From Sinonovacula constricta (lineage: Eukaryota; Mollusca; Bivalvia; Cardiida; Solecurtidae): a stretch of 64,000 nucleotides of DNA. Numbering within the stretch: the first letter of the stretch is position 1; the number at the start of each line of letters is the position of its first letter. Under the pieces are notes generated by a model that ran no database searches, had not been told where the DNA came from, and was given only the letters and a program-made list of their open reading frames with translations. Shown here piece after piece: positions 32,706 through 44,745 of this stretch. The stretch covers positions 6,110,370 through 6,174,369 of the forward strand of contig CM017567.1 in NCBI GenBank assembly GCA_007844125.1, read 5' to 3'. Made by a program: the position numbers and the translations under genes.

Positions 32706-35375
32706 TTTTCATTTAAGACTGCAATACCATAATAATCAATCAAATCCACAAAAAAGTCATCTGATTATTGCTTTGCTTAATTGCATTTGTGCAGTAAGCG
32801 ATATGAACAAAAGTTGTTTCTGTTTGGTGCAGACAACAAACCCCCTAACCAAGATAATTCCCAGACTTCTCTTAAAGAACTCAAGTTTTAAGTTGTTGTC
32901 TTTTCACAATTTATACCTTAGATTAGACGTGGACGATTTAAATAAATCCAAATCAAAACCCATTACATGTACTAATATTATTTGTCACGTATTTATATTG
33001 AAATGACCCCATAAATGCACAAAGGAGGCAAATTATGTTACCAATGACGTGACTTTATTCTCAGTCTGCAATTAAGAACGTCTGTGTCATGTCACCCTTG
33101 TTTTATTGTAATATTTCAATTATAATTTAATGTTATCAATATTATGTGGACACACATTTTTGTTAGTTCTACTTAATTAATAATTAGACCAGTTGCTCTA
33201 CGGCAAGCGTGAAGTACATGTTCTAAAACAAGGTTCTTCGTCATTAGACATACTGCCAGGAGCCTGGAAATGTATCTGAAAGGCCATCCGATTTGTCCCT
33301 TTACAATTATGGCAATCAAAACCATAGTGCTTGAAACCTTATACATTATTCACTGCATGGGGAACCTTAACGTTTTTTTTTTCATAAGTCATTGAAACAC
33401 ATTGATACAATGTATCTCAAGGTATATCTTTAGCTCATATTGGCGTCAACCTTTGTGGAAATGTTTGCCACACGACTCCATGTTTTTTGTGTGTGATGGT
33501 AACTTTTGTGAACAAAATGAAAGATGTTAAACGATGGACAAAATTGTCAAAGATTGTATTTAATAGGAATCTCAAATACGACCTTTGAAAATAAAATGCT
33601 CACATCAAATAGTTCTTTTAATTACAGTATATTATCATGGTAGCTTTACACAAAACAATAGAAATATTTAAAGTAAAAGCAGTATTATGCACCGTGCATT
33701 TAGTCTTAAGTATGCGTAATTCATTATGTATGGTCGATTACCATCAATTGATCAAGGAATGTTTATAAAAGGCTCCCTTAATTTATTAATAGTGATGCAT
33801 TTGCAGGAACAGCAGTGATTTAAAACCGCCATACATTTATTGTCAAATATATTCTGTGTGCTCGGATGTACTGCGCGTTGACTTGTTTTGTTTTACACTG
33901 AAAGTATGCATGCATGAGCATGCGCGATGTTTATTGAGCATTTGATATAGGTGCATTTTTGAATTTCGATTTAAAATAAATTTATGTTTTATATAATACA
34001 AAATGTACATGTTTATCCTAGTTTAGGTTTTCCAACGTTGAAGAATGTCTAAGTATTTTGTCATTCTCTACATTAACGTCATTGTATGCCTTCATGGCAG
34101 TTGAAGGTTTTAATGAAATATAATAAGTCTCTTTTTAAAAATTACCTGGAATTGCAATATTGGTATGTTTTGTTTGTCGACGCAAATTCAATCTTCAATA
34201 TGACTGTTTGATATGATAACTTTAAATATATTCTCAAAATCATTAGAAATGAAGTTCGCATTAAAAATAATGTTGCAAAACGTGACTGCATTCTCATAAA
34301 TGATTGAAATGGAAAACATCAAATCAGACTGTTGAATATGAGAGTTAGCTTAATCATTTTTTATTTATATGCATTTTGCCGATTATATTAATCTTTGTTT
34401 ATGGTGATAGAGAGCGACGTTCAACCAATTCATTAAAACCATCGTGGCATTCTTTCGTGATTTTTGTTACGTAAATGCATAAAACGATCTGATTAAATAA
34501 ATGACAATGATTTAGATTTTCAAATAATAATGTCTGCAACAATCAAATTGTTGTGATTAATGAGAATCGTCTGCCTTTCATAATGACTCCAGAGATGCAG
34601 CTGCAATAGGTTTGGTATGCAACGTTATCTGATACTTTGCAACTGTAAATACGTGTTTACAATATTTGATAGCGTATTATCAAATAGCGCCACCAATTAT
34701 CAACTTAGGAAAAGTTTTATGTTTTACTCGCCTTTACACGCAATTAATGCAATTGTTTATTGTTGAACGTAAAATTTTGTGTTCATTTATTGCCGACAAA
34801 AGGAGTTGGCGTGTTAAATTTCAACATAGGAATATAGATGTACACGTATCTTAAAATACCATTAAGCACATCAGTCACAATAAGACTTTAACGTAATGCT
34901 TCGACGTCATAAAGTCTTATAGTAAAGATTTTTCTGTAACTTTATCTTTCATTCTTTTTTATAAATAACTGTATATTTTAAATATAACGAGTAATGTTTA
35001 CAAACCACTTTCAGTTTGTAGAAAAAATCATTGCACCGCATTAAATCCTTATTGTGTATAACTCTTGAGAACAAGCAATGTGGCGAACAGTGTCAGCTTT
35101 ATTAGAAAACACACACACTATCTTCCTTTGATTACATTTGTATCCTGTAAATGTGTTTTCGTTCATGTTTTTCTATTATTTTATGATTATAGAAAAATTC
35201 AAGTTGCATGTATGGCAATGAAATAAACATTCAATTTCGCTATTTTTGCTTTAAGTTAACTAGCTTGCACTTCAAGAAGATATCGCTAAATATGATAACA
35301 CTCGAATGCCTCCGCGATACAACATGGCTTTATATCTTTAATAAATGGTAAAAATAATATGTACACGCGACTTTT
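32706..35375. other. AT-rich DNA with one short hairpin
   Basis: No coding signal. An 11 bp perfect inverted repeat lies at 34880-34920 (ATAAGACTTTA / TAAAGTCTTAT, 19 nt loop). Nothing else was recognised. Confidence 0.6.
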
Positions 35376-35521
35376 CCTTAAATGACTCATCACAAATTTG
35401 TTCTTACTTTTCGCTTGGCTTGCATGTGAAATACCTTTGTTCTGTGCCTTTTCGGAGTTTGGTATATGTTGAAATACTCATAGGACTTTGTCATATATTC
35501 TTATTTGGAAAAAAATATATT
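35376..35521 (+). repeat. Dispersed repeat family R1, short copy 4
   Basis: Holds the distal part only: ATGACTCATCACAAATTTGTTC, CGCTTGGCTTGCATGTGAAATACC, TTTTCGGAGTTTGGTATATG and CATATATTCTTATT. Near-identical 14-mers flank it, TACACGCGACTTTT (35362-35375) and TACACGTGACTTTT (35522-35535), which look like a target duplication. Confidence 0.72.
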
Positions 35522-35642
35522 TACACGTGACTTTTAGAAGACTGTAGACAATGGTAAGTATGCTAAGTAATTCTTAAATGTACATCCGAATTTAATGTAC
35601 TTGTAAACATTTATAATTAAAAATTATTTCTTAATATATTGA

Positions 35643-35691
<49 letters not shown>
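35643..35691. repeat. Trinucleotide microsatellite (ATT)n
   Basis: About 16 perfect ATT units in tandem. Confidence 0.97.
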
Positions 35692-38389
35692 GTAAGATGA
35701 TATTACTTGCAAATGAAATCGCACGATACATTGTATTTTCAAATTGGCATGCCATTTAAATGCCATTAGAAAATGATAGGACTAAACAAAGTTTAAAGTA
35801 GGGATTGAACAATAAACAACGACATTATTTTGCTACATATACACTTTTGTTTTAAATACTTTTTAAGATAGGAATTTACAGTCGATTACCTTAATGACCT
35901 TGAAATTGTCTATGAAAAGTTTAAGATATAGAAGAATTCTGTCTGCCATAAGGTAAATTCTTCCCAGCCCCAGCTTTAGAAAAGGAATATTGAAATAACA
36001 TGTATAACTGGATTTGGTATGTGAAAATCAGTAAAGTATTCTTTTTATTCCAAAACCCCATTATTTTATTGCTTATATAACGGCGTAGGGTTAAAATTCC
36101 AAACTTGTAGACGTATGATGATTGGATCAAATTAAACAAATAATATTAACGAATTTAATTGCACCTGCTAGGATAGTCAAGAGGTAACTCTCATGCCGAG
36201 CCCCATGTTGCTATATGTAAATATGACATTTGTTAAATTGCACATTTGTGTGATAATTGCGTGAAGAACACACTCTTATATTCTGTTTAGTTTCTTTTAT
36301 CGTAGGTCTTAAATGTTCTAATTAGAAAATGTGATGAGTAGATTAAACATAATAACATAGATCATTTAATTAAGACGGATCTTAAAATTGCATCCAGCAT
36401 GTATCAATAGCGTATTCATTGGGAAATAGTTTATACTTAATAATCTAATGGACACGAATAATTTTGAATTTTCAATATGCCAAACTATCCCTTTGTTTTA
36501 TTTTTATGTTAAGAATGCAGAGAACCCGTACATACATTAACATAAAAGTGATATACCAGAACACATTTCTAACTTTGTAGGCTTGTAATATCAGTGCGGT
36601 TTTACGTCCTCAAAAACGACATTCTTCACAATCACTGTCATAGTTCATAGTAAAGTTGGATATTACATATACAAATCACAATTCCAACTTATTCAGTGAC
36701 AGGTGTGTAGAAAATACATTCTGAGCAGTCTACATTGCCCTTTACGTGATATTTCATAGCAGAAACAATTTCGGAATAGAATGAATAGTGTTTGTTTTTA
36801 TAATTTGACATGCCTTTTTTTATCATCAGCCAATTATATTCTTAGTTTCACAAAACTGGTTGGATTTCCTATATCATTTTCTTCCTTTTTAACATAGAAT
36901 TTAAAAGTGATATAAACATCTGCATTCCTTTACCAAATGACGTCACTGTTTTGTATTGATTGTCGTCATTAAGCAGTACTTACTTTTTATCATCGTTTGG
37001 CCTGTTTAATTTCAAGCTGATTGCTTTAAGGAATCGTTAAGTTAATTAATTTGATCTTTAAGATATAAAATTATGAATGATTCCATTCAAAACTCCATGT
37101 TGTTTCTAAATCTTTATCTAGAAAAGGCTATCAGTTTATTATATATTTCTTCTGTAGCCAGGAAGCATTAACGATAAAATGATATTTAAAAAAAATTCAA
37201 AGTGTCACAAATAAATTCTAAAAATCCTAATATAAAAAATCATATTGTATTAATTTTTTATGTTAACTCGACATTTTGATAATCTAAGCAATTAGCACAC
37301 CATGGGGAGTAATAATAACTTGTAAACATTACATACATGTAATTTTTCTAATTAAGCACGACATGTTTTATTTAAGTATGTTAATTGGTAATATGTGTGT
37401 TAACGTCTAGTACTACGAGGTACAGTCAAAAAGTTCCTGGACTGGTCCTTTTAAACACATTATTGACGTCGCATATGCTACATTGAACTGTCTTTTATTG
37501 CATTAATCTCTTGTTTAACTGTATCTTAAGAAAAGTTCACTTTTTCTCAAAATTAAAAGGTCACATTTACATACATGTGTCTTTCCGAACTTAGTAAGCA
37601 ATGGGAACGTTGCAAGACAGCAATAATATCAAAATGTAATACGTCACTATAGTTGTCAAAACTTCCATAAGCGTATTATTTGAATACATATACGAGTTCT
37701 TTAGAAAGATATTATGCCGTGTTTAGCCAAGAGTTAAAAAAACATGAAACAAGAGCATAAGTTATGTAGCTACCTGTTTCGTAGAGATACATTCACATTT
37801 TCTCTTCATGCAGATATTTTAGATTTAAAATCTTACGAGCGTCTTTGACTGCAGTGCTGGCAGATGTTTCCTTACAAGATTTAATTTTAAGTAGTGTTCA
37901 CTTCCTTATGACTATAAACAGCGGTAAAATACTTTTATGTTTAACTTAGGACTCGGCAGCAGAGTGCTGTTCCTTTTCAAAAAGTTTTCAGTCGTATGCG
38001 CCAAGTGTTGGCTGCACATTTGTATGCTCACAAATTATATTTCTTTTGTATGTTATATATTGCTTTGATTAAGTTAGCAATTGACATAGGTATGTATGAA
38101 TGTGCGTGCAAGAGTGTAGTTAAATTTCAAAATAAGTAGTTAGGTAGTTCTCGAAAAAAACAATTTTAGTTCGACTGTGTTTTTTTCTGACCATATAAAC
38201 AAGAAAATATCAGCGCTTGCTGTTCTGGCCATCTCAAACATAAAAGTGTCAGCGCATGAATCCAGTGTTGGCTACCATTCTGACTTGTCAACTTTTATTT
38301 CTTTTATTTATTTGCGAACCAATTTTTTTATCTATTCGTAATTTTAAAGCTTGTCTTTTTAAACTTTTATTTGTGAAGGCTGCAAAAAT
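35692..38389. other. AT-rich DNA; one mariner-like terminus
   Basis: No coding signal over about 2.7 kb. The stretch at about 37418-37447 (ACGAGGTACAGTCAAAAAGT...) resembles the end of a mariner-type transposon, but no matching second end was found. Confidence 0.55.
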
Positions 38390-38896
38390 GTGCTCTGTGA
38401 ACTTATAATTATTTCAACAAGAAATACTCGAAGGATTACTGTGAAATTTGTCATGAGTGTCTATAAATGTGTCATGATTGGATATATATACTTTTTGTGT
38501 GGAATAAGTTTGCAGTTTTGGAGAAATTTGGAATATATGAACATAACTGATATTTCAATTGAAATTTCAAAAATGTGTATCTTGCCTAAGGAGGATTTAG
38601 CTGATCAGTGTTCACCAGGGATTATCCAATATAATAGGTGTAGCCTACACAATATAAGGCAATTATCACTAGCAAAACTTGATCCATGTGTACTAGAAAC
38701 ATTAAAACAGCTAGACATACTACAGCAATATAGGGGTACTAGAGGGGGTCGTGTCAATGAAAGACGAATATGGGACACAAATGGTGAAGTTCACCTTCAT
38801 AATATTCGAACCTTACCTCAGAATATATCAACGAGAATAACAAATATTGAACATAGACAAAATCCCCACAAAACAGTGCTAATCCTGACAACTTGA
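38390..38896 (+). pseudogene. LINE ORF upstream segment
   Basis: A 168-codon open frame directly before the endonuclease. Its second half (YRGTRGGRVNERRIWDTNGE) is the kind of basic Gly-Arg-rich linker seen before the endonuclease in CR1-like ORF2 proteins. The first half, with several hydrophobic stretches, is unrecognised and may be flanking DNA. The frame ends by a stop at 38896 while the LINE protein goes on in another frame. Confidence 0.5.
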
Positions 38897-39660
38897 GAAA
38901 GATCACATTTGAACCACTGTCTGTTTGTAAAGGGCAAACTAAGATTAAAATCTGTTGTCACAATTCAAGATCATTGAAAAACAAGACTTTGGTCTTTTCT
39001 GATTACATCATATCCAACGATTTTAACATTATCGCTGTGAAACAGAAACGTGGCTTAGTGGTCCGGGTGACAAAGCGTGTATCGCCGAATTAGTGCCTAA
39101 TGGATACAAAATTGCCCATGTTCCTCGCCAAGGTCGTGGAGGTGGAGTAGCGGTTATTTACAAGGCACCCCTAAAACTCACTATGCTTGCATCTAGTCGC
39201 AATACTAATGTTACGTCTTTTGAATATGTAGACTGCATCATCACTGTAAAAACATTTCTCTACGATTGGCTGTGGTATATAGACCGCCTCCAAACAAACA
39301 AAATGGCCTGAAGACAAGTACATTTCTTGATGACGAATGGCCGACATTTCTTGCAAACTTTACGACTGCTGAAAACGATATTATTGTGGTGGGAGATGTT
39401 AATTTTTACTTAAACAATATGTCAAACCCTAACACGGCAAAATTCAAAAGTGTTTTGGAGGCGTGTGGCATGCGACAACACGTCACTGAACCAACTCATG
39501 TAGCAGGCCACATACTAGATGTGCTTATTACCAGAGATACAGACACAACGGTATCAAATGCAAAAAAATATCTGACCCTGGACTCCCAGTCAATAACGGT
39601 AATACGACTGGCGATCACTTCGCTGTTGTATTTAATGCTAGTGTGTCAAAACCACCACCA
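38893..39660 (+). pseudogene. LINE APE-type endonuclease domain, frameshifted
   Basis: Segments of an apurinic-endonuclease-like fold that nicks target DNA in active LINEs. They include KIKICCHNSRSLKNK near 38940 and, after a +1 slip around 39035, TETWLSG with the catalytic-type Glu (about 39042-39062). PNGYKIAHVPRQGRGGGVAVIYK follows in the 39093 frame. Another shift leads to VVYRPPP (39272) and DIIVVGDVNFYLNN (about 39377-39420), then THVAGHILDVLITRD. In functional relatives the GD-N motif reads GDFN. The domain order is intact, but at least three frame changes silence it. Confidence 0.82.
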
Positions 39661-40421
39661 GTACGAAAAACTGTGACTTACAGAAAATTAAAATCGATAG
39701 ATGTTAATGAGTTTAAAACAGATATTTTGACATCAGATATTTTAAATAGTGTAAAAGAAAGCTCAAATGTTGATGAACTAGTTGATGCCTACAACAATGG
39801 TCTTTCTTTCCTCCTTGACAAACACGCACCTTTCAAGTCCAAGAGCATTGCACTAAGACCAATGAATCAGTGGTATTCCCAAGAACTTCATGATGCTTAA
39901 CATTTAAGACGCCAGTTAGAGCGAAAGTGGCAATTGACTGGATTGACAATTGATCACGCAATTTACAGAAACCAATGCGCTGTTACTAATAAGCTTCTTA
40001 ATATGTCCAAAGTCAAATACTACACTGAGAAGGTACAGCTATGTGGTCGTGACATGAAAGACCTTATCAAAGTGACCCGGCATTTGATGGGAGAAACCAC
40101 AGATGTTGTGCGGCTATCTGGTAAACCTGCAAACGTTCTTGCACATGACTTTAGTGACTTCTTTGTCGATAAGGTTGAAGGCATACGAAGTGATATAGCC
40201 AGGACCATGTCTCACCAACAAACAGACAGTGTTGTCCCTGAAGCACCTTTCAATGGTTAGCATTTTTCAAACTTTTCACTAGCCTCCGATATGGAAATTT
40301 CAAAGATTATTCGCAATTCTCCCTACAAATCCTGTGAACTTGACTCCATTCCAACATGGCTGCTGAAAGATTGTTTAAATGAACTGTTACCATTGATCAC
40401 CGAATTCATTACACTTTACTT
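39661..40421 (+). pseudogene. LINE linker between endonuclease and RT
   Basis: Open stretches at 39643-39900 and 39934-40260 with charged, helical composition (for example VDELVDAYNNGLSFLLDKHAPFK). These fit the linker region of CR1/L2-like ORF2 proteins. Stops at 39898-39900 and 40258-40260 interrupt an otherwise continuous protein. After the second, the phrase CELDSIPTWLLKD at about 40330 leads into the RT domain. Confidence 0.7.
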
Positions 40422-41064
40422 GTGAAGGCCTTTGTACTACCAACTTTTAAAAGTGCTAGAGTAAGGCCTTTAATGAAAAAGACAGGGTTAGATCAAGAGG
40501 TTATGAAAAACTACCGGTCTGTATCTAATTTACCGCTTATCTTAAAGATTCTCGAGAAAGCTGTTGATTCCCAACTTGAAAGACACCTATCTACACATAA
40601 ACTTCATGAAGAGCGTCAGTCTACGTATAAGCAGTTTCATTCAACAGAATCTGCTTTATTATGTGTAAAAAATGACATCCTCCTTTCTCTTGATCAGAAT
40701 GAAGCTACTGTGCTAGCCATGTTGGACTTATCCGCTGCTTTTGATACGATCGACCATAGTACCCTTCTTTGCCGACTTGAACAACACTTCTGCATAGTAG
40801 GCAAACCTTTACAATGGATGAAATCGTATCTATGTGAGCGCCATCAAACTGTCTGTGTCAGTGGAGAACTGTCAAAACCTGTACGTATGACATTTTCTGT
40901 GCCTGAAAAACTACATCATGTACACTAAACCTGTGGGCGCGATCTGTCGGAAGCATAATCTTCAACATCATTTCTACGCTGACGATTCGCAATTGTACAT
41001 GGCGTTCAACCAAAAGAAACCATTTCACGCAATGAGACCTTGCGAAGGATTGAAGCATGCCTGA
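40422..41064 (+). pseudogene. LINE reverse transcriptase, broken
   Basis: The open frame 40422-40928 gives RT motifs NYRSVSNLPLILKILEK, then LDLSAAFDTIDHS (40721-40757) with the first catalytic Asp, then LQWMKSYLCERHQTV. The conserved segment around the PQGS motif is deleted after SVPEK (about 40905). The sequence resumes in another frame with YTKPVGAICRKHN and FYADDSQLYM (FYADD at 40972-40986, the catalytic pair). The frame closes at 41064 and nothing after it resembles an RT thumb. This enzyme would copy the LINE RNA at the nicked target; here it is inactive. Confidence 0.88.
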
Positions 41065-41949
41065 ATGACAGTTTTCTTATGATTTGTTAACATGAAGCGA
41101 TCGTTTTAAGTGCACAATATTTATTATTATTCATTAGTGTGCGCACCGAGCTGCATATAAGTTATAATTTATTTATTAACACAACACTATTATGAACTCA
41201 ATGGATTGCACATATGTTAATTTTACATTGACATGTTTGAGAGTTCAAACAGAAACAGAAATGTGTTTGTTCTTGCATACCCTAATAAACAGGTGCTGAA
41301 GTCAACAACTGCATATCGTTAGCATTGTTTCATATTGGCACAATACTGCCCATGAATTAAATCTCGACATATATATTACATCTTTTTCGAGACAGTATTG
41401 GTCAACATCACGTTTCACATGAAACGTTCAACTTTTTTTCAACCTCAGGCAAATAAGTAAACTTGTAATTTCGACGAGAAACTGTTTCAAGCGAGTAACA
41501 GTTGTTTTATCTAAGTGCTATGTCTCGTGTTAGTGTTTATTCATTTGAAAAGAAACGTATATATAAACTATAAACAAGAATGTTTTTTTTTGCCTGCATA
41601 ACAGAATCATATTATGATGTTGTTTCAACTATTTAAAAGATGGATGAATGATATAAGCAGGAATCACACTGATTGTGAATAACATAAGGCCTATGGTTCT
41701 GATAATGACCAAAGGGATGCATCTTCACAATATCTGATATTGGATTGTATCCGATATGATGCAGTCTGAAAGGGTGTTGGATGTTAGATATCACACAATA
41801 AAAGCAATTACGCATCACTTGTATCGTTATCGCAATCTTTTTCCTGGCAATCATTTTTATGTTTTGCTATATCAATATTGACATTGTTTTGTTATAAACG
41901 TGGCAGAATTTGAATGCAGTTTATCCGGAAATTCTTCTTATAAGTACAT
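41065..41949. other. AT-rich DNA, nothing recognised
   Basis: About 880 bp between the broken LINE and the CA repeat. I see no continuation of the LINE protein and no tail. Confidence 0.6.
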
Positions 41950-42120
<171 letters not shown>

Positions 42121-44389
42121 ATACCTAATATTACAAACAGATCATTTAAATACTTTCGTGTATCATATGTAAATGTAATAATTGCAGTACCTTGACATAT
42201 TTTCTATTCATTTATGGGGACACTTTGCTTTATATAGACGCGTTTGCAGTTTGGTTTATTTATCATCAAACTGTTCTTATAGGAAGATTAATGACAAAAC
42301 CGTAGTTATAAAAACGCAAAGCCATCCTTATGATTTAAGGACAACAACCATGATGATGTCTAGCATGATACAATAAAGCACTGTTAATATTCTCTGTTTT
42401 AACGTTCTCACAAAACATATAAGTTATCCTGAGGCGTTGTTTACCTAAAGCAAACACATATTTTAGATTCTGTTCGACTTCTTGTTTTAAACATATCAAA
42501 TATATATCGGTATAAAGTTGGACATTTGTTGGTTTTATATATACGTTTAAATTTCTTACGGTATTATTTCATAGTTTTTGTGACTGTTATTTTTTAACGT
42601 ATGTTTTGCAATGTATGAACCATTACTATATAAAATACAGGAATCGTACTTCATTAATAGACATATGTTAAGTATTTTGTTAACAGTTCTACATACTAAT
42701 TCCAACACAGGATAAAAAATAACATTTATGTTTAAATGTCTTGCATTAAATAAAAAAATGCAGCATAATATAAAACATAGTCACTGCAAAACGGCAAATA
42801 AGGTATTTAATAAGTATTAATAATTTAAAACAATTTATAATGTGTATTTTCGGGTATGTGGGTCCTTTTTAATAACTGTTGAATCCTTATCGTGAAATAT
42901 ATTCTTTAAAAGTGAAGATGTAATTTGGGTTTTTTATCATCGCCGCGTATTGTTGCACTTTTAAAATGTTATCACTATATAATCCTCTTTGAAAAGATGA
43001 TTAGTTGTTTAAATGCATGCCTGCATATATTTAACAATCGGCTTTAGGATTTTAGCATAAGAAACCTGATTAAATTCAAAGTATTTCAAATCAAGCCTGA
43101 TTAGAATATACGATAGAGCGATGAAGTTTATAGAGAAGTGCTTAAAATATTAATCGTCGTATTTAGCTTCTTCAGTTCGCACAACAAGATAATATATGTT
43201 TGCGAGAAGAGTGAAAATACCAGTAATTTAAAAAACTATGTCAAGAAATATCTTAATCAATATCGAATACAAAGTAACACAGACGCTTGACGCTCTCAAT
43301 TAAATTATTTTTATTTATATGTGGTGACAAACGGAATCAATAACGAAAGAAAGTATTCACAGTATTTATAATACAAATTGTATTCCAAATTATTTCCCCG
43401 TCTGTTTTTTTCTGAAGTGTTAACCATGGTGCGGAAAGTTATGTTCAGATGGATTTATGACATCCCTTCGAAAATAAGTGTCATTCTTAAACTACAGATA
43501 AAATTCTGTGTACACGGTTTATGTTTACTAACTGAAGGAAGCAAACATGTTCAAAGGGCTTCTTACTAAAAAAAATCAAAAACAAAACAATGAACCGATC
43601 CTTAAATGGTCGCGTTGACACTTTTAGATGGATTTATTATTGCTACAAAGTCGCCGAATATGTGCCCTTTGATTACCATTTCTCATTGGTAAAGACACAT
43701 TGGCGTATACAGTTTACTGAGAGGCTTCGGCCCGGATGGACAGTAAATCTTCATGAAATGAATGCTACTTTCGACCTGTATGTATTGCCATCGCCATCAT
43801 ATCCATGTTATAAATAGGGAACTGAAGAAATTGTTCTTATTGACACAAAACACAGGTCGCTAATATGTAAGTTCTTTTACATCAGAACATGTTATGAATG
43901 TACAAAGATCACTTGCAATTAAGACTCGCTAATGTACATTTTGTCATGTACGTCCGTTCGTGGTATATTTTAAGAGAACTAGTTTCCTGTATTCTTTAAG
44001 CAGGCTGATATTACAATGTAAAAATCCAGACTTCCATTTAAAACAACATTTCTATTAACAGTCCCGAAGGTTGTTGATATATAAACATCAATAGCTTTGA
44101 AGGCACGCCATTGTTACATAAAACATATTCTCACATATTTTTCTTTTTAATTGACCTAGTTTACTTTGTTTTGTTAGAGCATTGCAACTCGCAAATTAAT
44201 AATGTGAAATTAGAAATATACGGCACATGCTCTACTGAATATGCATTTATGGTAATATAGGGTAATACTGAAATTGCACCGTAATATAGTCTTTGTGCAT
44301 GCCTTGTTTTATAGCTTTTTATTATGCTAATCGACACATTTTCATGTGCTTTGATTTCAGCGCGCTTGCCAGTTTATTCTGATTAATGA
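42121..44389. other. AT-rich DNA, nothing recognised
   Basis: No coding signal. Short frames at 43378-43569 and 43590-43817 look random. Confidence 0.6.
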
Positions 44390-44745
44390 CACAATTTGAC
44401 AAAGTCCTGTGTGTGCTGCAACATCTATTTAAATTTAGAAAGTCACTGGACAAAGGTATTTACATGCCAACATTTATAAAAGTTACAACAAAGATGTGAC
44501 GAGACATACTACAAAATAGAGCAAACCCAACAGTTGCTGCCTTAGAATGGTCAGTCGGCAAATGAGCCGACAGTGTTGCTTAAAACATTTTCACAGAGCT
44601 TACACCTCGAACCTTATGAAGAGTTTCTCAAATGCAACCAGTGAAAAGGAAACAGCTCATTGAAAACACAACTGTCGAAGTAATGACTAACTCTTAGATC
44701 TATGTTATTAGACATTAGAAAGTAGTGACGTAACAACACAATCTC
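44390..44745 (-). repeat. Dispersed repeat family R1, copy 5
   Basis: Reverse orientation: GACAAAGTCCTGTG, CACTGGACAAAGGTATTTACATGCCAA, GAGCAAACCCAACAGTTGCTGCCTTAGAATGGTCAGTCGGC, CAGAGCTTACACCTCG and TTTCTCAAATGCAACCAGTGAAAAGG. It is more diverged than copy 6 but keeps the hairpin core with a GTCGGC/GCCGAC stem. Confidence 0.72.

Larger units (their letters stand above)
38390..41064 (+). mobile_element. Decayed APE-type LINE (CR1/L2-like), 3' end missing
   Basis: A non-LTR retrotransposon ORF2 broken by several frameshifts and stops. It runs from an upstream segment (38390-38896, with RGTRGGRVNERR) through an APE endonuclease and a linker to the reverse transcriptase, and stops being recognisable just after FYADD. 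No thumb region, 3' UTR or tail can be seen. The RT signature (DLSAAFDTIDHS, FYADDSQLY) and endonuclease phrases fit the CR1/L2 group. The exact clade needs a phylogeny. Confidence 0.87.

Noticed and set aside
32605..33006. 133-codon ORF
   Set aside because: Starts inside a partial R1 repeat and continues into unrelated DNA; low-complexity Lys/Asn/Leu composition.
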